Source of the DNA: JBCCGL01 sp039029275
GTDB lineage: Bacteria; Pseudomonadota; Gammaproteobacteria; JBCCGL01
DNA length: 64,000 nt
NCBI GenBank assembly: GCA_039029275.1
Contig: JBCCGL010000008.1
Coordinates: 124,001-188,000, forward strand
Direction of reading: 5' to 3'
Shown: piece by piece, positions 52,594-61,547 of the stretch
Numbering within the stretch: the stretch's first letter is position 1
Layout: every line of letters starts with the position of its first letter
Translations under genes and position numbers: made by a program
The notes under the pieces: model-generated
Told to the model about the DNA's origin: nothing
Seen by the model: only the letters and a program-made list of their open reading frames with translations
Database searches by the model: none

Positions 52594-53502
52594 ATGACCA
52601 CGCCGCAAAATTCTACAAGAATACATGTCACTCCTGTTGCAGGCGCTCTGGGTGCGCAGATTCAGGGCGTTGATCTCACAGCGCCAATGTCAGATGCGCT
52701 GTTCGATCAAATTCGTCGGGCGTTCCTGGATCACCTCGTCATTTTTTTGCCTGGCCAGCAATTAACGCCTTCGCAGCTAGTTGAATTTTCCAGGCGTTTT
52801 GGCGAGCCGGTACAAACCAAATTCGAGCCGCCCCTCACTTCGCCCCCGGTTGATGGCTTTCCGGAAATTTACCAATTGATCAAGGAACCGGACAGTACCG
52901 ACGCAAACATCGGTGGGTTCTGGCACGCCGACGTCACGTATCGTGAATATCCAAATCTCGCCGCTGTCGCCTATGCACTCGAGGCTCCGACCTATGGCGG
53001 CGACACGCTCTACAGCAATCTTTATCTCGCTTATGATGCCTTATCCAGTGGCATGAAAAAGATGCTTGCGACATTGCAGGCCGTGCACTCCAGCACCATG
53101 CCGCATTCGCACGGTTTGCGCAGCGCGTCGGTCTCACGCACACGTTCTCCCGAACCCGGCGACATGACTATGGAAGTGACTAACCTTGAAAAATCGCTGG
53201 TCGAAACTGTGCATCCTGTTGTTCGGTGCCATCCAGAAACAGGGCGCAAGTCGCTCTACGTTAACCGCGGATTCACTTCTCATTTTGTCGGAATGACTGT
53301 TGAGGAAAGCCTGCCGTTGCTGCGATTCCTGTGGGAGCACATGGAGCTACCGGAGTTTACGTGTCGATACGGTCTTGCTACCGGCACTGTTGTGGTTTGG
53401 GATAATCGATGCACATTGCACTACGCGCTCAACGACTATCACGGGCAACGACGCGTCTTGCACAGGGTATCGATTGCAGAGAAAGATCGCCCCGCGAAAT
53501 GA
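52594..53502 (+). CDS. TauD/TfdA family Fe(II)/2-oxoglutarate dioxygenase
   Basis: A 302-residue oxygenase. Iron ligands H111 and D113 lie in GGFWHADVTYREYP, the third histidine in VVWDNRCTLHYALNDYHG, and the 2-oxoglutarate arginine in GQRRVLHRVS. N-terminal TPVAGALGAQIQGVDL is typical. TauD relatives remove sulfonates or hydroxylate side chains; the substrate here is not visible. ATG at 52594 is used in place of the TTG at 52588. Confidence 0.88.
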   Translation: MTTPQNSTRIHVTPVAGALGAQIQGVDLTAPMSDALFDQIRRAFLDHLVIFLPGQQLTPSQLVEFSRRFGEPVQTKFEPPLTSPPVDGFPEIYQLIKEPDSTDANIGGFWHADVTYREYPNLAAVAYALEAPTYGGDTLYSNLYLAYDALSSGMKKMLATLQAVHSSTMPHSHGLRSASVSRTRSPEPGDMTMEVTNLEKSLVETVHPVVRCHPETGRKSLYVNRGFTSHFVGMTVEESLPLLRFLWEHMELPEFTCRYGLATGTVVVWDNRCTLHYALNDYHGQRRVLHRVSIAEKDRPAK

Positions 53503-53618
53503 GAACGCTCGAATACTGAGTCACTTTTGTTTGAATGCAAAAGACACTAAAAATCATTAAGTGTCGATGCGTTACTTCACGCCAGCACGGGTGGAATACA
53601 AACCTGTTACGATAGGCA

Positions 53619-54308
53619 ATGCTTAAGAGTATTCTCTTCGATCTCGACGGACTGTTGGTCGACTCTGAACCCCTTCAATTTCGCGCGTATCAAATCGCTC
53701 TCAAATCATTTGGGGTTTCGCTGGATCATCAGGCATGGATCGAATGGCACAGTGTTGAAGCCTCAACCACGCGTTGGATAAACGATCAAAAACTTGATTT
53801 AGACCCTGAAGAAGTCCGCAATACAAAGAAAGCGCACTACGAAAAACTGATCGAAAATGAACTTGAATTGAAGCCGGGCGCCGCAGACCTGGTAAAAGCG
53901 TGCGCTGAAGAATTTGAAATCGCAATCGTGTCGAGTTCGCGAAGGGAGTCGATTGAAGTCTGTATGCAAAAGTTTGGCTTGCTCCAGTATTTTCCGCTCA
54001 TTGTTTCTGGCACCGAGCTGCCACGCTCAAAACCGTTCCCGGACTCGTACCTCGACGCATTAAAAAAAATGGACGTAAATGCCCAAGAGGCATTCGCGCT
54101 GGAGGATTCCACCACCGGGTTTAGTGCCGCAAAAGCTGCATGTATTCCCTGCATAATTTGTCCCGATTTATTTATCCCCAAAGCGAGTGGCGCATTTGAA
54201 GGTGCAGCGCTTGTTGTCGACTCGCTGCATCAGCTAGACGCTACCGCGCTTAAAGCTCTGCACATGAGTGTGTTGGAAAAATCTAAAAAACCTGTCGGAG
54301 TATCGTGA
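53619..54308 (+). CDS. HAD family phosphatase/phosphoglucomutase-like
   Basis: A 229-residue HAD-IA protein. Motif I has D8 and D10 in FDLDGLLVDSEPLQ, motif II is IVSSSRRES, motif III lysine is in RSKPFPDSYL, and motif IV is ALEDSTTGFSAAKAA. The cap and LLVDSEP signature are those of the beta-phosphoglucomutase/sugar-phosphatase group. It ends two bases before the DUF3830-like gene. Confidence 0.85.
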   Translation: MLKSILFDLDGLLVDSEPLQFRAYQIALKSFGVSLDHQAWIEWHSVEASTTRWINDQKLDLDPEEVRNTKKAHYEKLIENELELKPGAADLVKACAEEFEIAIVSSSRRESIEVCMQKFGLLQYFPLIVSGTELPRSKPFPDSYLDALKKMDVNAQEAFALEDSTTGFSAAKAACIPCIICPDLFIPKASGAFEGAALVVDSLHQLDATALKALHMSVLEKSKKPVGVS

Positions 54309-54309
54309 A

Positions 54310-54711
54310 ATGATTGTTGAAATTAGCGGGTTTAAATTCGACGCCATTTTCGAAGATGAAAAGTCTCCTGAAACCTGCAACGCTTTTCGCAAGGTGATGC
54401 CGTTTAACGGTGAGATTGTTCACGTGCGTTGGAGCGGCGAAGGTGTGTGGATCCCGCTGGGCGACATGGATTTTGACGTCGGGTATGAAGATGCCACTGC
54501 CTATCCCGCTCCGGGCCAGATACTGCTTTACCCAAAAGGCAAGAGTGAAACCGAAATTCTCATCGCCTACGGTTGCGTGCAATTCGCATCAAAGGCGGGC
54601 GTATTGGCGGGCAATCACTTCGCCACGATTACTCATGATCTCGACAAGCTGCGAGAGATTGGTGTTGCGACACTTTGGGAAGGCAAAAAAAGTATTGTTT
54701 TTAGCGACTAG
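54310..54711 (+). CDS. DUF3830 family (cyclophilin-like fold) protein
   Basis: A 133-residue protein with IVEISGFKFDAIFEDEKSPE and the VMPFNGEIVHVRWSGEGVWI segment, ending IGVATLWEGKKSIVF, which matches DUF3830. These small beta-barrel proteins look like cyclophilin-fold domains and usually sit in catabolic operons; no activity is established. ATG at 54310 is preferred. It converges with the PanB-like gene. Confidence 0.75.
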   Translation: MIVEISGFKFDAIFEDEKSPETCNAFRKVMPFNGEIVHVRWSGEGVWIPLGDMDFDVGYEDATAYPAPGQILLYPKGKSETEILIAYGCVQFASKAGVLAGNHFATITHDLDKLREIGVATLWEGKKSIVFSD

Positions 54712-54725
54712 TTTTCGCTCGATCG

Positions 54726-55514
54726 TTACGCATCAATCGCGTTTATAAACCCTTCATATTCGGCGTCTTCGATCGAGACACTGTGCTGCGCCTGCGGAAA
54801 CTGGCGATTGTTAATGTCGTCAATGTATTCGCGGTACGCCGATACACGTTCCTGCTGAAGCCGCTCTCGTTCGCGCGCCATCTCACGATAAACTTTTGCG
54901 TGCCGCGGAATATGGCCCGTGTTTTCGCCGAGCAAATCAGCCGAGAACAGATAAGTCGCGTCGCAATCGGCGCCGGAGCCCAGCGATATGGTGAGAATTG
55001 AAACCCGACGTGTGATTTCTGCGGCAACGCGCTCGGGGACCACTTCCATCTCCAGCGCGAATGCACCGGCCGACTCAAACGTTTTTGATTCGCGATAAAC
55101 CTGTTCGGCCTGCTCCCTGCTTCGACCCACGGCTCGCAGACCACCGACCCAGGTCGCCTTGGGCGGCACCAGCCCCACGTGCGCAATAACCGGAACGCCT
55201 TCGCGCGCTAGTACTTCAACCACGTGCGGGCTCATCCCGCAGTAAATCGACTCCGCGCCCGCTTCCATCGCCTGCATCGCTTCGCGCAAGGCTTCTTCCG
55301 CCGACGCGTGTTTACCCCAGGCAAGGCCAAACTGAAAGTGGCTTTCGGGCACCAGTTGCGCGAAGCCGCGCGTCTCTGCACGAAATCCCGTTCCGATCAT
55401 GTCCATACCCGCTACGCTGGCGGCGAGCGCCTCTTCAGCGCGTGCGACCTGAACGAATGCGATTTGACGAACGCCCTTGAGTTCCAGCAGGTCTTTTACC
55501 GTTAATTTAGGCAT
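54726..55514 (-). CDS. PanB-like TIM-barrel protein lacking PanB metal ligands
   Basis: A 262-residue protein aligning with ketopantoate hydroxymethyltransferase (PanB) along most of its length, including ILTISLGSGADCDATYLFSA. However the PanB metal-binding VGDS aspartate is replaced (MDMIGTGFRAETRG), the DMPF aspartate is absent, and the VK-EGG substrate loop is lost; only the general-base-like glutamate in LEMEVVPERVA is kept. It is therefore unlikely to make ketopantoate and may be another member of the PEP mutase/isocitrate lyase superfamily. Starts inside the end of the fatty acid hydroxylase gene. Confidence 0.78.
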   Translation of the reverse strand: MPKLTVKDLLELKGVRQIAFVQVARAEEALAASVAGMDMIGTGFRAETRGFAQLVPESHFQFGLAWGKHASAEEALREAMQAMEAGAESIYCGMSPHVVEVLAREGVPVIAHVGLVPPKATWVGGLRAVGRSREQAEQVYRESKTFESAGAFALEMEVVPERVAAEITRRVSILTISLGSGADCDATYLFSADLLGENTGHIPRHAKVYREMARERERLQQERVSAYREYIDDINNRQFPQAQHSVSIEDAEYEGFINAIDA

Positions 55515-56511
55515 TGGCTTTTTGTGCTTTTAATTTTCGTCTTTCGAGAAATTCCTGGTGCGACGCATCGGTGCCATCGTGAAAGTTACCGGTCCATTTG
55601 TCGCACGGGATTTCCAAACCACCGTAATTACACTCAAAAAATCGATGGTGTATTTGATGATGAAACGTGCCCAGCGGCAGCCGGTTTTTTCCACCGACTT
55701 CCACGCCTTCAAAACCGGTGTGTGTTGTTGCGGCGGTTAAGGTATACGCCTGCAGGTGATAAATAATAATGAACGGATTAGCGGGCACGATCCAGTGGAT
55801 CAGCACGGTGCCGAGATAAATCACGTGCTCTATCGGATGCATCGACAGGCCCGACCAGGGGCCGACATTCACGTTGCGATGATGCAGGTAGTGGACGCTT
55901 TTATACAGCGGCGGCCAGTGCAGCAGGCGGTGGATCAAAAAAAAGTAAAGCGTCTCCCAGACTGGAATCAAAAATACCAGCGCTACTATCCAAAGCCATG
56001 CATTCGGCCCCGATATGATGGGCGCATAGCCGTTCGCCATCGCCCACATCATCAGCACCTCGTAGGCGGTCCAAATCGTGACCCCGCTCGCGCACGTCCA
56101 GAAGATATTATCGAGCACCTGATTGTTAAACGTGAACACGCGGTTGTTTGTGGCAAAGGGGCGTGGGTCGTAGCGACGGGTTTTACCCTGCTTCGCAAAC
56201 GTATAAAAATAAAGATGTAATCCGCCGGCGACCAAAATCATCAGAAAAAGATTTCGAACAAAAATTCCGGCGACCCAGTCTAACTGTATGGTTTTGCATT
56301 GCTCCAGCGTGGGATGAAAGAAGTACCACGAGACGAATGCAAGCAGAACCACCAACGCGCGTTCGGTCAGCGGAAACCAGCCACGGATGAGCCAGCGCAG
56401 AGTGGCGACGAGGTCAAAAGGCAAACTAAACAGCGGCGATACCCGAATAGGAACGTCGGGTTCGTAGTTCCACTGTTTCTTTCTGGGTTTTACCGTTGCT
56501 GCTTGCGTCAT
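55507..56511 (-). CDS. Sterol desaturase/fatty acid hydroxylase family protein
   Basis: A 334-residue integral membrane di-iron oxygenase. Histidine boxes are HRLLH, HYLHHRN, HPIEH and HHQIHHRFFECNYG, and there are about four membrane regions. It may hydroxylate a lipid or sterol-like chain. ATG at 56511 is preferred (GAG a few bases upstream); the longer frame has an unlikely basic extension. The downstream PanB-like gene overlaps its stop by eight bases. Confidence 0.88.
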   Translation of the reverse strand: MTQAATVKPRKKQWNYEPDVPIRVSPLFSLPFDLVATLRWLIRGWFPLTERALVVLLAFVSWYFFHPTLEQCKTIQLDWVAGIFVRNLFLMILVAGGLHLYFYTFAKQGKTRRYDPRPFATNNRVFTFNNQVLDNIFWTCASGVTIWTAYEVLMMWAMANGYAPIISGPNAWLWIVALVFLIPVWETLYFFLIHRLLHWPPLYKSVHYLHHRNVNVGPWSGLSMHPIEHVIYLGTVLIHWIVPANPFIIIYHLQAYTLTAATTHTGFEGVEVGGKNRLPLGTFHHQIHHRFFECNYGGLEIPCDKWTGNFHDGTDASHQEFLERRKLKAQKANA

Positions 56512-56687
56512 ACGGAGCTCGCTAGATAATATTAGCCACAGTTTTTTTGATTTGTGTGCCCCGCGAGTTTTAGTATGCAGGGGACTCACATCGAGTTTTT
56601 CACTCTATATCAGCAGTTTTCGTCACATCAAGCCAAATAACAAGCCAAAAAATTTGCAATATCGATTAAATAATTTAATGTGACGGA

Positions 56688-57590
56688 GTGTTTCAGCATC
56701 TACCACCGCTAAAATCCCTGCGCGCGTTCGAAGCCGCCGCACGCCTGCGCAGCTTCACCCTCGCGGCAGACGAGTTGTCGCTCACCCAGGGCGCGATCAG
56801 TTACCAAATCAAATCGCTCGAAACCAATCTGGGCGTCGATTTATTCGCCCGCAGCGCCAGACAAGTACACCTGACCGATGCGGGTCAAAAATTGTTTATT
56901 ACAAGCAACAGATTGTTGCGTGAACTCGAGGACGAAATCCGCTTGATTGCACCTGGAAAAAACCAGTCGATTCTCACGGTATCTGTGAGCACTTTCTTCG
57001 TAACGCGCTGGTTGTCCAGTCGCCTGGGCAAATTTTTAAACGAGCACCCGGATGTCACGATCCGCTTACAGCATTCGGTTAACGATCCGGACTTTTCAGT
57101 ACAGGAAGTTGACCTCGCAATAAGCTGGGATCGTGTTCAGGCCGACAATCAAATCGGTGAGTTACTGATTCCATCACCGATGATCGCTGTCTGCGCGCCC
57201 GCGTTAATCGACTCAGGCGCGAATCGCGACCGGTTTGACGATCTGTTGCAGCAAACTTTTCTGCACGATCAAAAAAGTAACGACGGATGGCGCGCGTGGT
57301 TGGAAAAAGCCGGATTGCAACATTTGGGAGAAGGGCGCGGCCCTGTGATTGTCGATCCCAATGTTCGGGTTCAATCCGCGATTGATGGCCAGGGAATTGT
57401 GCTCGCCAACAAGCTGCTTCAAGATGAGATCGACGCCGGCCGCTTGATCGAACCTTTCGACGTTCGGCTCGAAGGATACGGTTTTCATTTAATCTACAAC
57501 GATGCGGCAAGGCATCGTCACGCTGTGGTGTTGTTCAGCAATTGGTTGCGGCGACAGGCGGATGAATTCAACGATGAAAATGCGAGATAA
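56688..57590 (+). CDS. LysR family transcriptional regulator (GcvA-like)
   Basis: A 300-residue regulator. The N-terminal helix-turn-helix is LRAFEAAARLRSFTLAADEL and SLTQGAISYQIKSLE; the C-terminal effector domain is periplasmic-binding-like, with LTVSVSTFFVTRWLSSRLGK. GTG at 56688. It is divergent from the fatty acid hydroxylase/PanB-like operon with a 176-base spacer and is its probable regulator. Confidence 0.92.
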   Translation: MFQHLPPLKSLRAFEAAARLRSFTLAADELSLTQGAISYQIKSLETNLGVDLFARSARQVHLTDAGQKLFITSNRLLRELEDEIRLIAPGKNQSILTVSVSTFFVTRWLSSRLGKFLNEHPDVTIRLQHSVNDPDFSVQEVDLAISWDRVQADNQIGELLIPSPMIAVCAPALIDSGANRDRFDDLLQQTFLHDQKSNDGWRAWLEKAGLQHLGEGRGPVIVDPNVRVQSAIDGQGIVLANKLLQDEIDAGRLIEPFDVRLEGYGFHLIYNDAARHRHAVVLFSNWLRRQADEFNDENAR

Positions 57591-57748
57591 TTCGCCCCGA
57601 ACAATCGCCGATGACGATGAACTTCAACCGATTTTTTAGTTCAAATCAGGTGAATCAGTGACTTTGCACGTGCAGGGAGGATGATCCTTCCTGCACTGGT
57701 ATTGTCTCAAAGCGCTAAACTTCTTTTCTCCAAATATCCAGGACCACA

Positions 57749-58246
57749 ATGGACGCAACCGAACTTAAATCTCTGCAAGCGCCGATCAAGCAACAGTACT
57801 CGGATGACCCGGATTCCGCTGTTATTACACTCAAGGCCAATGGCCGAATCGGCGAAGGGATTACCTGTAAGGTTGAAACAGGTGCCGCGATTGCCGAAGC
57901 CGGATTGCATCCAGCGACCGGTGGGGATGGCCTCTCGCTTTGCTCCGGCGACATGCTGCTGGAAGCGCTGGTTGCCTGCGCGGGCGTTACGCTCAATGCG
58001 GTGGCGACAGCGATTGGCGTTGAACTTCGCGATGCAAAAATTACAGCCGAAGGCGATCTGGATTTTCGCGGCACTCTGGGCGTTTCAAAAGAGGCGCCGG
58101 TGGGGTTTAAAAATATTCGCCTGAAATTCGATATGGATACCGACGCCGACGAAGAACAACTCGCAACCCTGATCAAACTGACCGAACGCTATTGCGTCGT
58201 GTATCAATCGATTGCGGCGACCCCTGCGATGACCGTGTCCTATTAA
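57749..58246 (+). CDS. OsmC family protein
   Basis: A 165-residue OsmC/Ohr-fold protein with SGDMLLEALVACAGVTLNAV carrying one of the peroxidatic cysteines and ERYCVVYQSI carrying the second. OsmC/Ohr proteins reduce organic hydroperoxides. Convergent with the BtuC gene, 52 bases away. Confidence 0.85.
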   Translation: MDATELKSLQAPIKQQYSDDPDSAVITLKANGRIGEGITCKVETGAAIAEAGLHPATGGDGLSLCSGDMLLEALVACAGVTLNAVATAIGVELRDAKITAEGDLDFRGTLGVSKEAPVGFKNIRLKFDMDTDADEEQLATLIKLTERYCVVYQSIAATPAMTVSY

Positions 58247-58298
58247 ACGGTTGACGACCGCCACGCGCGGTTTGACAGCGCGCGAAAACCCGCGTTGC

Positions 58299-59351
58299 TC
58301 ACCAGCGTTTTGCGCCGAGCAGCATCGCGAATACAAACACCGTTCCCAGCGCTGTGGTCACAACACCAATCGGTAATTCCTGCGGCGATAAAACAACGCG
58401 CGCGACGAGATCCGAGGCGGTCAGCAATAGCGCGCCAATCAGCGCAGCCATGATGATTAAATGCTTGTGCAGAACGCCGACCAACGCCCTGGCAATATGC
58501 GGCACCATCAAGCCTACAAAGCCAATTACTCCAGCGATGGACACAAACACGGCGGTCGAAAATGCCGCAAACAAAAATATCTGGCGTCGCGTCCGGTCAA
58601 CGGAAACGCCTAAACTTGCCGCGGTCGTGTCGCCGGATAGCAGTGCGTCAAACTTGCGGTGATTGGTAATCGCGAAAGCGAAGATTGCGGCAAAACCGGC
58701 CAGCACCAGGAGAATGTTTGACCATCGCGCGAGGCCAAGACCACCCAGCATCCAGAACACGACGGAATGCGCGGCGCGGTGATCGCCCGCGAAGATCAAG
58801 AAGTGCGTCAGCGCAGAAAACAGAAACGAGACCGCGAGCCCGGCCAGCACCAGCTTTTCTGGCGCCGTGCTGCCGAGACGCCCGACCAGCGCGAGTACGA
58901 TCACCGCCGCGATCATGCCGCCAACAAACGCCGCCAGTGGCAGCGTCCAGATGCCGAGCAGGTCGCCCGTTACGGTAATGACCAGCACAGCGCCGGTGGC
59001 CGCACCGGATGACAAGCCAAACAAAAACGGATCGGCCAGGTCGTTGCGCGTCGCGGTCTGCAGCAATACACCGGTGATGCCTAGACCCGCGCCAATCAGG
59101 CAGGCGAACAAGGTTCGCGGCAGGCGCAGATCCATCACAATGCTGTCCATCACACCCGCCTCGCTGCTGGCTGCGGCGGTGTCGAGCGCGCGGGACAGCG
59201 CACCGGTGACATCGGCTAACGGGATCGTGACTGAGCCAACCGCGATAGACGCAAGCACGAGGGCTATCAGCAAGGTGATGCCCCCGGCCAGAAGCGCGGG
59301 TACGCGCAAGCTAGAAGCGCTCGGGGTGCATGGCTTTGGCGATCTTGGCAA
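58299..59351 (-). CDS. btuC: Vitamin B12 ABC transporter permease (BtuC/FecCD family)
   Basis: Up to 350 residues, with about ten membrane segments of the FecCD type (LRLPRTLFACLIGAGLGITG, VIGFVGLMVPHIARALVGV, RVVLSPQELPIGVVTTALGT). It forms the transmembrane part of the cobalamin importer. The start is uncertain: TTG at 59351 overlaps btuF, while TTG at 59306 lies just after the btuF stop. The operon leader is a cobalamin riboswitch, which supports B12 as substrate. Confidence 0.88.
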   Translation of the reverse strand: MPRSPKPCTPSASSLRVPALLAGGITLLIALVLASIAVGSVTIPLADVTGALSRALDTAAASSEAGVMDSIVMDLRLPRTLFACLIGAGLGITGVLLQTATRNDLADPFLFGLSSGAATGAVLVITVTGDLLGIWTLPLAAFVGGMIAAVIVLALVGRLGSTAPEKLVLAGLAVSFLFSALTHFLIFAGDHRAAHSVVFWMLGGLGLARWSNILLVLAGFAAIFAFAITNHRKFDALLSGDTTAASLGVSVDRTRRQIFLFAAFSTAVFVSIAGVIGFVGLMVPHIARALVGVLHKHLIIMAALIGALLLTASDLVARVVLSPQELPIGVVTTALGTVFVFAMLLGAKRW

Positions 59352-60264
59352 TCGCGGCGATGTTAGCAGGGCCCGGCGTCAGTTCTTCGTAACGCAGGCC
59401 AATCCAGCGCGCGTTTTTGACTGCGTCGGTTTTCGACATGGTGACGTGTTCCTGTAGAAAGTTGAAGGTGTCCTGTGCGCCGTTTCCGGTCTGATAATCC
59501 AGCAGCACCAGAAATTCCGGATTGGACGCTGCGACCGCTTCCCACGATGTGCGCCCCCAGCTGGTGTCCATGTCGTGGGTCACACTGGTGCCGCCGGCGG
59601 CTTGAATCATGGCATCGGGAATTGCGAATTTGCCCGAGGTAAACGGCTTGTCGGCCGGTCCGTCGAGCAGGAACACGCGCTGCGCTTTGGCATCGCCAAC
59701 TTTAGCGGTGATTTCGGCCAAGTCGCGCTGCCAGTCCGCAACCAGCGCCTGCGCCTTGTCTTCGGTGCCGGTGATCTTACCGAGGCGCAGCATGTCGTCG
59801 AACAGCAGATTCATCGAGGCTTCGGGACGGTCTTTATTCAAGTGAACGCAGCTTTCGGTCAGCACCAGCGTTTTAATGCCGAACGGCGACAGCGTGTCCG
59901 GCGTGACATCGCCGCCCGGCTTCATGCCGTAGTACCAGCCGGCGACGAACATATCCGGTTTCGCCGCGACGAGGTTTTCGATGCTCGGATATTTCGGCGC
60001 CAGCTCGGGAATTTCGCCGCGCAGGGTGTCGAACTCGGCGCTGGTTTTGTACCAGCCGGTGATGCCGGTAACGCCGACCATTTTATCCTGCAGACCGAGC
60101 GCGAACGCCATATCGGTCATATTGATATCGTGCACAACAATACGCTCGGGTATTTTGTCGAACACCAACTGCTCACCGCAGTTATCCACGCTGATTGCGT
60201 CGGCCAGCGACGCAGTAGAAAAAGCCAATGCGAATACAGAAGCAAACAGTTGACTGTGTTTCAC
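59311..60264 (-). CDS. btuF: Vitamin B12 ABC transporter substrate-binding protein (BtuF-like)
   Basis: A 317-residue periplasmic binding protein with a signal peptide (cleavage near ...TASLADA, residue 22). The class III two-lobe fold is shown by RIVVHDINMTDMAFALGLQD and FVAGWYYGMKPGG; it binds cobalamin or cobamide and delivers it to BtuCD. It lies between the permease and ATPase genes in a riboswitch-led operon; siderophore or heme binding is the main alternative. Confidence 0.87.
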   Translation of the reverse strand: MKHSQLFASVFALAFSTASLADAISVDNCGEQLVFDKIPERIVVHDINMTDMAFALGLQDKMVGVTGITGWYKTSAEFDTLRGEIPELAPKYPSIENLVAAKPDMFVAGWYYGMKPGGDVTPDTLSPFGIKTLVLTESCVHLNKDRPEASMNLLFDDMLRLGKITGTEDKAQALVADWQRDLAEITAKVGDAKAQRVFLLDGPADKPFTSGKFAIPDAMIQAAGGTSVTHDMDTSWGRTSWEAVAASNPEFLVLLDYQTGNGAQDTFNFLQEHVTMSKTDAVKNARWIGLRYEELTPGPANIAAIAKIAKAMHPERF

Positions 60265-60325
60265 TTAGAGATCCTCGAGATGATTTAAAAAAGTTGATTG
60301 AGAGTTGCCCAGCCGCCTTGCGGCC

Positions 60326-61153
60326 TTAGCGGTTTTTTCCTGCGACTCGAATATCGATAATCGACAGGGTTCGGGTCTCCTGCGGGTGCGGCATGCGGAT
60401 CAGATCGACCCCGAAAACGTCCCGAATAATCTCCGGCTCAAGAACGTCGGCAACCGGACCAACAGCGCGCAATTTCGATCGGTCGAGAATCGCTACGTGC
60501 GTTGCGAACTCCGAAACCAGCGCCAGATCATGCAAGACGGCGATTACCGTGATTCCCAACCCGGCGATCAGCGAGAGCATTTTGCCTTTGGCTTCGGGGT
60601 CGAGATGGTTAGTCGGTTCGTCCAGCAGCAGCAGTCCGGGCTCTTGCGCGATGGCGCGCGCGATGTGCATGCGCTGACGCTCGCCGCCCGATAACTGGCG
60701 AATCGGAACGTCTCTTAGCGCGCCCGAGGCGGTCAGTTCCAGCGCGCGGTCGACCGCTGCCTGGTGCGCGAGCTCATCCACCGCCCCCTGCCACGGTAAG
60801 CGCCCCAGCGCGACATACTGTTCGACGGTTAATCGGATATCCGGGTGCTCCATCTGCCCGACCACCGCCAGCTTTCGCGCACGCTCAACCGTTGCCATTG
60901 TCGCCAGCGGGTTCTCCTCAACGTGCACAGAACCCCAGGTCGGGGTGGTTAAGCCGCTTAACAAGGACACTAAGGTGCTTTTGCCGGCACCGTTCGGCCC
61001 GACAATCGCCAAAACGCTTCCGGGCTCGATCGACAGCGAAATTGTGTCGATCAGGCGCTTGCCATCGCCAGCGACATACGTCAGCGAGTCGGCGCGCAAA
61101 ACAGGACGCTGTGCGACGGGAATCGGAGTTGTTATCGGATCAGTGCTGAACAC
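60326..61153 (-). CDS. btuD: Vitamin B12 ABC transporter ATP-binding protein (BtuD-like)
   Basis: A 275-residue ABC ATPase: Walker A VGPNGAGKSTLVSLL, Q-loop VVGQMEHP, signature LSGGERQRMHIAR, Walker B LLLLDEPTNHLD and H-loop VLHDLAL. The GTG at 61153 with GGGAGGGAG upstream is chosen; the longer frame runs back into the riboswitch. First gene of the btuDFC operon. Confidence 0.88.
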   Translation of the reverse strand: MFSTDPITTPIPVAQRPVLRADSLTYVAGDGKRLIDTISLSIEPGSVLAIVGPNGAGKSTLVSLLSGLTTPTWGSVHVEENPLATMATVERARKLAVVGQMEHPDIRLTVEQYVALGRLPWQGAVDELAHQAAVDRALELTASGALRDVPIRQLSGGERQRMHIARAIAQEPGLLLLDEPTNHLDPEAKGKMLSLIAGLGITVIAVLHDLALVSEFATHVAILDRSKLRAVGPVADVLEPEIIRDVFGVDLIRMPHPQETRTLSIIDIRVAGKNR

Positions 61154-61289
61154 GACTCCCTCCCGATTCGATTGCACAGGGCAACGCGAACGCGAGGGGC
61201 GATATCTGCAGACGGTGAAAATACGACAATTGCGATGAAGACACTGGACGCTCCACCCGGGACACCCCGCCCGGTTCTGTTGGATGAAC

Positions 61290-61448
61290 GATGGCAGGTC
61301 TCCTGACTTGCGGGTCTTCGCTCCACCAGCCTTCCCGGGTCTTTGACCCAGTGGCACAGTTTGGTTTGGCTCGCCGCTTACAGTTGCGGGGCAGTCACGG
61401 AATTGGCGTCTTGAAACATCGCCGCACCGTGTTCCCTTTTAATCCCGG
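61290..61448 (-). promoter_or_regulatory. Cobalamin (AdoCbl) riboswitch
   Basis: Read on the minus strand, the leader has the hallmark elements in order: AAAAGGGAACACGGTG near the 5' end, CCCCGCAACTGTAAGCGG, the B12 box GCCACTGGGTC (61344–61355 region), GGGAAGGC, and GACCCGCAAGTCAGGAGACC near the 3' end. It ends about 137 bases upstream of btuD. Binding of cobalamin is expected to shut off the btuDFC operon. Confidence 0.92.
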
Positions 61449-61547
61449 TTTAGCGTGTAGCGTCCGGGAACCATCTGGTCGTCACAGGTTAGTCGAGTGA
61501 TTTTCAGCGCGCAAGTCCGGACTTCGGGCACACGACAATTCGCGACG

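Noticed and set aside
54726..55514. Calling the gene panB
   Set aside because: Key metal and substrate residues of PanB are missing, so only a PanB-like name is supported.
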